Shown here: one piece after another, positions 56,176 through 64,000 of the stretch
Layout: the number at the start of each line of letters is the position of its first letter
Position numbering within the stretch: position 1 is the stretch's first letter
NCBI GenBank assembly: GCA_903923905.1
Contig: CAIXZH010000024.1
Location: forward strand, 142,369-206,368
Direction: 5' to 3'
Origin: an uncultured Bacteroidia bacterium
GTDB taxonomy: Bacteria > Bacteroidota > Bacteroidia > Bacteroidales > Prolixibacteraceae
DNA: 64,000 bases
The notes under the pieces: generated by a model
Seen by the model: only the letters and a program-made list of their open reading frames with translations
Told to the model about the DNA's origin: nothing
Databases searched by the model: none
Program-made: the position numbers and the translations under genes

Positions 56176-56721
56176 ATGCGTGTTTATACCCGGACAGGGG
56201 ATGATGGTACCACCGGATTAATCGGGGGTACCCGTGTTAAAAAATATGATTTAAGACTCGAAGCCTACGGTACGGTTGATGAATTAAATTCATGGATTGG
56301 GCTGATACGTTCACAGGACATTAATCCCGATGAGATACCGGATTTAATTGAAATCCAGAATAATCTATTTGTCGTTGGGGCACTTTTGGCCACTGATACC
56401 ACCAAAGTGGACAACTCTTCCAAATTAACCAAGTTTGACAACAATATTTTACACTTGGAAACGAAGATGGACCAAATACTCGATTCGCTTCCCCCTTTGA
56501 CTAATTTTCTGCTTCCTGGAGGCAGTAATGCAGTTTCCTACTGTCATATTGCCAGAACCGTATGCCGACGCGCCGAGAGGAGAACCTATCAGCTTTCAGA
56601 AACGATTGATGTTCCTGCTGATATCCTTAAATATCTCAATCGGTTGTCTGATTTTCTCTATGTACTTTCGCGAAAAGTGGCTCAGGATAACGGGATTAAA
56701 GAAATTCCGTGGAAATCATAA
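56176..56721 (+). CDS. Cob(I)alamin adenosyltransferase, PduO type
   Basis: A 181-residue enzyme that moves the adenosyl group of ATP to cob(I)alamin, making coenzyme B12. The N-terminal ATP-binding motif YTRTGDDGTTGLIGGTRV, AYGTVDELNSWIGL and the C-terminal TVCRRAERRT, which carries the conserved Arg residues, are complete. The protein is a trimeric helical bundle in the cytoplasm. It follows the ABC ATPase gene by 18 bp and probably shares its transcript, but there is no evident functional tie. No cobalamin riboswitch was seen upstream. Confidence 0.93.
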   Translation: MRVYTRTGDDGTTGLIGGTRVKKYDLRLEAYGTVDELNSWIGLIRSQDINPDEIPDLIEIQNNLFVVGALLATDTTKVDNSSKLTKFDNNILHLETKMDQILDSLPPLTNFLLPGGSNAVSYCHIARTVCRRAERRTYQLSETIDVPADILKYLNRLSDFLYVLSRKVAQDNGIKEIPWKS

Positions 56722-56807
56722 AAAAAGTCAGATTGGGCTTTTATTTCTAGAAAATTAGTATTAAAATCGCGCTCAGAGGAAAGACACTTAAATCTTAAAT
56801 AAATAAT

Positions 56808-57029
56808 ATGTACTGGACATTAGAATTGGCTTCTAAACTGGAAGATGCACCCTGGCCTGCAACGAAAGATGAGTTGATCGATTTTGCCATTCGATCAGGA
56901 GCGCCACTTGAGGTAATTGAGAATTTACAGGAAATGGAGGATGAAGGGGAAATTTATGAATCCATTGAAGATATTTGGCCCGATTATCCCAGTAAAGACG
57001 ATTTCTTTTTTAATGAGGATGAATATTAA
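56808..57029 (+). CDS. DUF2795-family small protein
   Basis: A 73-residue acidic protein. YWTLELASKLEDAPWPATKDELIDFAIRSG fits the DUF2795 family, followed by the acidic tail typical of the Bacteroidota version (SIEDIWPDYPSKDDFFFNEDEY). The function is not known; the fold is probably a small helical bundle. The stop codon is followed after 23 bp by a terminator that lies within the convergent OstA-like gene. Confidence 0.85.
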   Translation: MYWTLELASKLEDAPWPATKDELIDFAIRSGAPLEVIENLQEMEDEGEIYESIEDIWPDYPSKDDFFFNEDEY

Positions 57030-57040
57030 AGGGGTATATT

Positions 57041-58729
57041 TTATTCTTTAGGTGCAGGTTTCTTGTCGGGACCTGCATTTTTTTTGGGATTTTCATTCTT
57101 GGGGGTTATATGAATAGGAGCAACTACCCTGATTGGTGAAGATTTCTTTCCGGGAGCTTTATTCTTTTTGCGATCATCTGCAATTGGATAGAGATCAAAC
57201 CGGTTAAATGGTCGTTCACTGTCCCGCCAAACAAATCCATCCAGCTTGCTGTCTTCTTCAGTGAGTTCTCTTATCGGAATAGTCTTTCCCTCCGGTTTTG
57301 GATAAAATCGGATACTGTCGATATGATTATCCGTAAGATGCAATTTTATTTTGCTGCTTAACAACTTATTCATCCCCGAATATTTATTCTTGTCCTTTAG
57401 ATAATAGAGTGTTTCGGCATTCCCGTTCACATCAGCAATGCGTAGCTTGTTGTTAAAAATCTGACCTGCAATTTTCTTCCCGGAGATCTGGTTAAACCGA
57501 ATAGAATCTTCCGACATTACAATGAAAGCATTGTTTTCCAGATAAGCCATACTTGGGTCGGGCTGTTTGGAAACGAACTGGATTTTTTCAGCAGTCATCT
57601 GGTTTTTCCCTGACCATACCATCGGATCATAGAACATCATCATGGTCGAATCGATCATTTTGTATCCCAACGAGTCACATTTCCCCTGAAGATCGGGTTT
57701 ATGAAACCGCACATTCCGGTATGCCATAAAATATTTACCATCCTTATGCTTGACATTTGAGGTATCAGGCTTGGTCCGAAGGGTATCAGCATGCATATAC
57801 ATGGTATCTTTCTGCCCGTATTGAATAAAAAGGGCAGAATCGGTAACAAAAGCCATTTTTGTTGTCTCGTTGTAGACCCCAAATTTACCTTTAATCACCA
57901 CTTTATTTGTAGTATCGGTAAGTGTGACCCGATGCCTTCCACGACCATTTCCACTCGCCCGGTCATAGAACAGCGTATCTCCTTCCAGTACCTGTGATTT
58001 ATTGGTTATTTTCGATGCTTTGTAAAGTTCTGCCAGATTCTTACGGGTATCGTACCAACCCCGTTCGGAATAGAGAACTCCGTCTTTCTTGGTCCCTCTT
58101 ATGGTTGTTGGACCAACAATAAAGGCCCGTTCGGTCTGACTATTGTATTTCAGTGTATCGGCCCGCAAAATGAAGTCTTTATTGACTAAAACTACAGAGT
58201 CTTTAAAGAAAAGCATGTTATCATCGGAATAATACCGTCCGATAACACTTGTCAGGACATTTGTCGTATCAACAATTTTACCCCGGTGATTGTAATAGCC
58301 GATGTTTGTACCAAGATCAAAATCGAGTGCTTCAGTTGTCAATGTAATCGATTTGTCAACCAGTTTCACATGTTGAACAAACCGTGCCAGCCGGGTGTCG
58401 CCGTTATAAAACATTTTATCACCATAAAGATGCAACGTATCACCCTGAATGATATGTACATTACCAAAGGCATCAAACCGATTACTATCACTATAGGAGT
58501 ACGCACTGTCGCAAAACATCAGTGCCTGGTTGTGCCTGAACCGCACATTTCCAATCAGACGTTGCGCATTGGCAACAATAGAAGCATCATAGGTATACAA
58601 ATCGGCATTTTCAATTTCAACCCTTTTCTTCCTTACTTTTTCCTGTGGTTGAATCGCCTGAATGAAAAGCGAAACAATGGCAATCAGAAACAATAATGGG
58701 AAAAGAGAGGATTTCCGGGGATTACTCAT
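57041..58729 (-). CDS. OstA-like (LptA/LptD N-domain) periplasmic protein
   Basis: A 562-residue exported protein with an N-terminal signal (LFPLLFLIAIVSLFIQA). Repeated short beta-strands form a beta-jellyroll of the OstA type: LIGNVRFRHNQALMFCDSAY, GNVHIIQGDTLHLYGDKMFYNG, TLTTEALDFDL, GKFGVYNETTKMAF. OstA-like domains in LptA, LptC and LptD make a bridge for lipopolysaccharide across the periplasm. The C-terminus is Lys/Pro rich and disordered. It is the third gene of a unit with the PPIase-like lipoprotein and SurA, as is common in Bacteroidota, which points to outer-membrane assembly. Confidence 0.87.
   Translation of the reverse strand: MSNPRKSSLFPLLFLIAIVSLFIQAIQPQEKVRKKRVEIENADLYTYDASIVANAQRLIGNVRFRHNQALMFCDSAYSYSDSNRFDAFGNVHIIQGDTLHLYGDKMFYNGDTRLARFVQHVKLVDKSITLTTEALDFDLGTNIGYYNHRGKIVDTTNVLTSVIGRYYSDDNMLFFKDSVVLVNKDFILRADTLKYNSQTERAFIVGPTTIRGTKKDGVLYSERGWYDTRKNLAELYKASKITNKSQVLEGDTLFYDRASGNGRGRHRVTLTDTTNKVVIKGKFGVYNETTKMAFVTDSALFIQYGQKDTMYMHADTLRTKPDTSNVKHKDGKYFMAYRNVRFHKPDLQGKCDSLGYKMIDSTMMMFYDPMVWSGKNQMTAEKIQFVSKQPDPSMAYLENNAFIVMSEDSIRFNQISGKKIAGQIFNNKLRIADVNGNAETLYYLKDKNKYSGMNKLLSSKIKLHLTDNHIDSIRFYPKPEGKTIPIRELTEEDSKLDGFVWRDSERPFNRFDLYPIADDRKKNKAPGKKSSPIRVVAPIHITPKNENPKKNAGPDKKPAPKE
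57053..57085 (+). terminator. Intrinsic terminator of the DUF2795 gene, inside the convergent OstA-like gene
   Basis: Arms TGCAGGT (57053-57059) and ACCTGCA (57071-57077), then eight T (57078-57085). It lies in the last codons of the OstA-like gene, encoding its Lys/Pro-rich tail. Confidence 0.7.
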
Positions 58730-58764
58730 ACTACATTTGATAAAAATTGCACCAGGTCAAAAGC

Positions 58765-60120
58765 TTATTTTTTCCAGGATGCTAATTTAAAGTTGCAGTT
58801 GGCATATGAATCATCAACATGGATATAAGTCTTTGACTGTTGTTTGGCTATCCAATTCCTGTATGTTGTTTCCTTTTTCTTTGCAAGAAACATTTCGCTG
58901 AGTTTTTGATAATCCTCCTGCAGATTTGCTTTATGAGATTTGGCTTTATTGTTCAGCTTTATAATTTTATAAACCTCCCGTTGCTTATCATCAAGAGTTA
59001 AAAACGGCTTCGAAGTATCCCCAATGTTCATATCTGCGATCACTTTACTTACATCAGGATCTATTTCCGACATTTCAAATTTTGAAGAACCGTTACGCTG
59101 GGAGGTCACCAAACCACCATTATTCCGTGTATTTTTATCCGCTGAATAGAGATAACATGCCTGCTCCCAGGTCAACTTACCTTTGCGGACGAAATCAGCA
59201 ATGCTGTCTATCCGAAATTTTGCAACCTCCAATTCCCTGGGGTCTATCTTTGGCCGAAGCAGAATATGACGAACTTTAATCTTTTCCCCTTTGCGATCAA
59301 TTAGTTGAATAATATGGTAGCCAAATTCACTCTTTACAACCTTGGATACCTGGTTCGGCTTGAGATTAAAAGCTTCAGTGGCAAACGCGGGATCGAGCAT
59401 TGCCCTGCCCACATAATCCATTTCTCCTCCATTTCGGGCCGATCCTGGATCTTCGGAATACATAATCGCTAGTGTTGCAAAATTATCTCCATTCTCAACA
59501 CGCTTTTTGAAATCACGTAATTTTGACTTGACATCAAGATCTTCCTTCTCCGAAATATTGGGTAACATTGTAATCTGAGCATATTCTAACTGGGATCCGA
59601 TTTCAGGGATCTCCTTCTGGGGTAAATTTCGGTAATATTGCCTTACCTCTGAGGGAGTTGCTGTCACTTTTGCAATAATCTTGGCCTGCATCTGTTCTGT
59701 TTTCAGCTTCTCTTTGATAGTTTCACTCATTTCCGCTTTGAGTTGTACTATCGATTTATTGAAGTATTTTTCAACTTCTTTTTCTGATCCAATGTTTTCA
59801 ATAAAATAATTCATCCTCCTGTCCATCTGCTGATTGATCTGATTATCAGTTACCGTAATCAGCGTATCCAGCTCAGCCTCTGCTAAAAGCAATTTTTCTT
59901 CCAGCAGTTCCTCGAGTATTACACACTTGGCATCTCCTTTTACGGTAATTCCCTGTGCCTGCTTATCAATTGCTGCAGTTTCAATGTCCGATTTAAGAAT
60001 CGGATTGCTTCCCACTACGGCCAAAATCTGGTCAATAATTTTATCCTGTGCATTTGAGACCTCTTGTCCCAAAATAATTGTCCCTATCAAGAGTAGACTT
60101 TTTAGTACGTTTTTAACCAT
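58765..60120 (-). CDS. surA: Periplasmic chaperone/peptidyl-prolyl isomerase SurA-like
   Basis: A 451-residue exported protein with a signal peptide (LKSLLLIGTIILGQEVSNAQ). The N-terminal SurA chaperone domain begins with IDQILAVVGSNPILKSDIE. A first parvulin domain (LEYAQITMLPNI to FGYHIIQLIDRKG, with FATLAIMYSEDPGSARNGGEMDYVGR) is well kept, and a second starts at KVRHILLRPKID with NNGGLVTSQRN. SurA escorts beta-barrel proteins to the BAM complex. The gene follows the PPIase-like lipoprotein gene by 14 bp and precedes OstA-like by 35 bp. Confidence 0.92.
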   Translation of the reverse strand: MVKNVLKSLLLIGTIILGQEVSNAQDKIIDQILAVVGSNPILKSDIETAAIDKQAQGITVKGDAKCVILEELLEEKLLLAEAELDTLITVTDNQINQQMDRRMNYFIENIGSEKEVEKYFNKSIVQLKAEMSETIKEKLKTEQMQAKIIAKVTATPSEVRQYYRNLPQKEIPEIGSQLEYAQITMLPNISEKEDLDVKSKLRDFKKRVENGDNFATLAIMYSEDPGSARNGGEMDYVGRAMLDPAFATEAFNLKPNQVSKVVKSEFGYHIIQLIDRKGEKIKVRHILLRPKIDPRELEVAKFRIDSIADFVRKGKLTWEQACYLYSADKNTRNNGGLVTSQRNGSSKFEMSEIDPDVSKVIADMNIGDTSKPFLTLDDKQREVYKIIKLNNKAKSHKANLQEDYQKLSEMFLAKKKETTYRNWIAKQQSKTYIHVDDSYANCNFKLASWKK

Positions 60121-60134
60121 TTTTTATTTGAATA

Positions 60135-60989
60135 TCAGTCTGAAATTTTAAATTGATTTGAACTTTTCCCTTTTTGGTAAATATTCTTTTGAAGTTCTTC
60201 AATGAACTCCATTTTTCGCGTATTAAGAATTAAATTCGTGATCCGGTCTTTGACAAATTCAAATGGTGCCTTATCCCCAACCAATCGATAATCTTTGATC
60301 GCAGCAAGGTAATATTTGTTTTCGTCTGATGCTTCAATGAAACTATTTCGCTTAAGTATGGCATCAGGACTAGTGAAACTAACCGGCATTCTTGACCTGA
60401 TCTGACTGAAATCGATCCACAACTCATTAAAATAGTCAAACTTTGTCGCATATTGAAAACTAAATTTATCCAGTTCCATTCTGGATTTGTCATCCGATGC
60501 GCTCATCCATCGTTTAAGCTGATCTGCCTTTGCCTCCTTTTTAGGAACCTCAATATAAATGGCCTTTACAATATTCTGGTCAAGAATGAATTTCTCAGGA
60601 TGCGAATCAAAAAACTGATGAATATCACTATCTGCAATTACTGTATCAAGTTTTTGGTTAATAAGCTGTTGCTGATATCGGTGAATGATTAGCGAGGTCC
60701 GGTATTCATCTAATTCATGTTGAACATCTTTCTGGTCATCCGTCAGATTTTCTTCAGCTATCTTAAGCATCAATTCTTGTTTCACCCAGCGCTGAATGTA
60801 GAATTTCGACTGATTCACACTATCCGGTTTTGTAATTCCCCTTGGAAGAACTGAGGCGAGTTCTTTTCTCAGCAATAATTTATCCCCCACTTTGGCAATC
60901 ACAGCATTGCCTGAAGTTGATTTGTAAAAATAGGAACATCCGTATAACAGGCTCAAAATAAATATACTAAAAAAATAATGTTTCCTCAT
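60135..60989 (-). CDS. SurA N-domain/PPIase-like lipoprotein, degenerate parvulin domain
   Basis: A 284-residue lipoprotein (lipobox LLYGC, Cys18). AVIAKVGDKLLLRKELASVLP resembles the start of the SurA N-terminal domain, and a helical part with LDTVIADSDIHQFFDSHPEKFILDQ leads into a parvulin-like region (VKAIYIEVPKK). The catalytic parvulin motifs GG-x-L-G and FGYH are not visible, so it may be a chaperone without isomerase activity. It heads the unit with surA and OstA-like; similar proteins stand in this place in other Bacteroidota. Confidence 0.78.
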   Translation of the reverse strand: MRKHYFFSIFILSLLYGCSYFYKSTSGNAVIAKVGDKLLLRKELASVLPRGITKPDSVNQSKFYIQRWVKQELMLKIAEENLTDDQKDVQHELDEYRTSLIIHRYQQQLINQKLDTVIADSDIHQFFDSHPEKFILDQNIVKAIYIEVPKKEAKADQLKRWMSASDDKSRMELDKFSFQYATKFDYFNELWIDFSQIRSRMPVSFTSPDAILKRNSFIEASDENKYYLAAIKDYRLVGDKAPFEFVKDRITNLILNTRKMEFIEELQKNIYQKGKSSNQFKISD

Positions 60990-61080
60990 TGAAAGTCTAT
61001 TCGAATGCTCACCTTACCAAAAATCCTTAAACCACCCCCATCCAGGATGCAATTGGACGGTTGACGGTTGTCACAGGGGC

Positions 61081-61088
61081 CAAATTTA
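61081..61088 (-). promoter_or_regulatory. -7 box (TAAATTTG) of the PPIase lipoprotein - surA - OstA unit
   Basis: Exact TAnnTTTG match on the minus strand, about 92 bp before the ATG at 60989. The upstream box is T-rich (TTTTT) and not a clean TTTG. Confidence 0.45.
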
Positions 61089-61153
61089 CCTTAAATTCCT
61101 GAGAAAAAGTAATCCATCAGGAAAATCAAAATGATCGGCAATCTTCGGCATAT

Positions 61154-62683
<1,530 letters not shown>

Positions 62684-62688
<5 letters not shown>

Positions 62689-63490
62689 CCCGTGGATCAC
62701 CAGGAAGGAAACTACCTGTCACCTTTTTATAAGCATCTGAAGTCATAAATCCAGGAATACCATCGGGTTTAACAAAGATTCCGGGGAACGTGTTTAGCCA
62801 ATTTTGCAAGTCTTTCACCCGTTTTGAAACTAAAGGATCAGGCGATTGCTGCATAGCGTAATTTACAACAAGCGGAGGAGTATCAGGCTGGGAAGCAGGT
62901 TGATCGGTAAACTCAATGATGTTCATTTCAGCCATGCGTCGTAACAATACAGCTGACCCGCACTGCCTGGAAACAGCCGTATCAGACCAGGTCCCATCTG
63001 CAACATACTTTCCACTTGTATAATTATTGGAATAACTCCAAAGATAAGGAGTAAGGACATTCGGATGAAACTGGCGGTAACCCCAGCCATTATACCTTTC
63101 CAACTGATAAAGGGTTCCAGACAGGCTCCAATCTTTTTGGGCATTTAGCCCTCTCATGGATAAAGCATCTGCGGCGCTCTCCTCCCAGGTGAAGGGAGGG
63201 TTTCCCTGTTTAGGCCGTCCGGCAGGCACCTGCACAGTTCGGGCGGTAAGAGGATCACCATTATGCAGATGTCTGGCAAAATCAAGATTCGCTTCCATGT
63301 TATGGATTACAGCAACAAAACTCCAGGGAATGCCCTGCATATCACTCACATTTTGATAACGATTCCTGTTTGCGATAAGGTTTGTGATAGTCGCTTCAAC
63401 GGCTGAAACTCGTTCCTGCCGGATAACACATGAATTGAAAAGGTTCTCATACTCCTTTCGTAGTGCATCGGTAAATAAAATGTTTGCCAT
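62684..63490 (-). CDS. Lysozyme-like domain protein with C-terminal peptidoglycan-binding-like region
   Basis: A 268-residue protein. IPWSFVAVIHNMEANLDFARHLHNGDPL is the core of a lysozyme-like family in which the Glu of HNMEANLDF is the likely acid; RTVQVPAGRPKQGNPPFTW, GYRQFHPNVLTPYLWSYSN and YVADGTWSD follow. The C-terminal 60 residues (VKDLQNWLNTFPG, KPDGIPGFMTSDAYKKVTG) look like a PG_binding_1-type domain. No signal peptide is visible, which is odd for a cell-wall enzyme; it may be released by a holin-like route, by lysis, or act on another substrate. Similar proteins occur in several phyla and in phages. Confidence 0.75.
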
Positions 63491-63719
63491 GTTTTCTGAA
63501 GAGTTATGTTTAAGGTTTTGTAAAGAAATATTGTTAAAACATTAAATAAAAATACAAAACTTTAGGTAAAATGGTCGCATTCATCATAAATTTAAACCAA
63601 TCCACCTATTCTTCTTGTGACTTTCAACATAGACTTCCGAATATTTACCAGATTATTTACAGATTTAGAATAACTTTACCCTGCTAATTTTATTTATAGC
63701 TTAGTCAAAGTATCAAGGA

Positions 63720-64000
63720 ATGGACCAATACCACCAACTGTTAAAACAATACTGGGGATTCAATGAATTTCGTCCCTTGCAGGAGGAGATTATCCGTTCG
63801 ATTGCCGGTCAGCAGGATACCCTTGCACTAATGCCTACAGGTGGCGGAAAATCAATCACTTTCCAGGTCTACTCCCTTTCTGCTGAAGGAATGTGTCTGG
63901 TTGTTACCCCTTTAATCGCATTGATAAAAGATCAGGTGGAGAACCTGAGATCAAAAAATATTAAGGTGCTGGCAATTTATTCCGGAATGTCGGCCCGTGA
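63720..64000 (+). CDS. recQ: ATP-dependent DNA helicase RecQ, N-terminal part (cut by window end)
   Basis: An ATG at 63720 opens a frame that runs to the window end (93 codons). YWGFNEFRPLQEEIIRSI is the RecQ motif 0, LMPTGGGKSITFQ the Walker A, and LVVTPLIALIKDQVENLR motif Ia. RecQ unwinds DNA in recombination and repair. Its DEAH box and the C-terminal RQC/HRDC domains lie beyond the window. In Bacteroidota recQ is often found close to guaB and surA, as here. Confidence 0.93.
   Translation, partial: MDQYHQLLKQYWGFNEFRPLQEEIIRSIAGQQDTLALMPTGGGKSITFQVYSLSAEGMCLVVTPLIALIKDQVENLRSKNIKVLAIYSGMSAR

Overview
The window looks like a chromosomal segment of a free-living or gut/sediment Bacteroidota member, most likely of the order Bacteroidales in the broad sense; genus cannot be told. 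Reasons: promoters of the Bacteroidota type (TTTG, 19 bp, TAnnTTTG) stand before recG, the flippase-like gene and others; most genes lack a Shine-Dalgarno sequence; secreted glycoside hydrolases are many; lipoprotein signals are common; and the block guaB - PPIase lipoprotein - surA - OstA-like is a typical Bacteroidota arrangement. I found no rRNA, tRNA, CRISPR array, transposase or prophage.

Layout. (1) 1-16.6 kb, all on the minus strand: a glycan-degradation region with GH95 (cut by the window edge), GH92, a GH38-like protein, two Gfo/Idh/MocA genes (one truncated), a class III aminotransferase, an MFS sugar-acid type transporter, a TolB-like propeller protein and GH31. It has no SusC/SusD pair and holds several decayed genes: a GH29 fragment, a glycosidase-like propeller fragment, a glycosidase C-terminal fragment and a shortened oxidoreductase. 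(2) 16.7-28.1 kb, plus strand: a DUF3500 protein, a pirin, a Tat-exported Gfo/Idh/MocA oxidoreductase paired with a HEAT-repeat protein carrying two DUF1080 domains (probably 3-keto-glycoside chemistry), a membrane flippase-like protein, a sodium:solute symporter and a GH20 protein whose catalytic Asp-Glu pair is missing. (3) 28.2-32.8 kb: a coiled-coil lipoprotein, an ABC-F ATPase, a nitroreductase, an omega-amidase type nitrilase and a PlsC-like acyltransferase.

(4) 33.0-42.2 kb, minus strand: a tripartite RND efflux operon (TolC, adaptor, then two tandem RND pumps). (5) 42.6-49.7 kb: a B3/B4-domain protein, a TatD-type hydrolase with a perfect 19-bp inverted repeat inside its coding sequence, an Nramp-like transporter behind a PRC/MgtE-N/CBS protein that lacks the MgtE channel, recG, and a methyltransferase-like protein. 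The leader of the PRC/MgtE-N gene can fold into a junction-like structure followed by a hairpin that hides an unusually strong ribosome binding site; this is the best candidate for an undescribed regulatory element here.

(6) 49.9-57.0 kb, plus strand: an ABC exporter locus with two different adaptor proteins, a MacB-type permease, TolC and an ATPase, followed by a PduO-type cobalamin adenosyltransferase and a DUF2795 protein. (7) 57.0-64.0 kb: envelope biogenesis and housekeeping genes on the minus strand (OstA-like, SurA, a PPIase-like lipoprotein, guaB, a lysozyme-like protein), and the start of recQ on the plus strand, cut by the window end. All functions are inferred from reading the sequence and recognising families; no database search was run.
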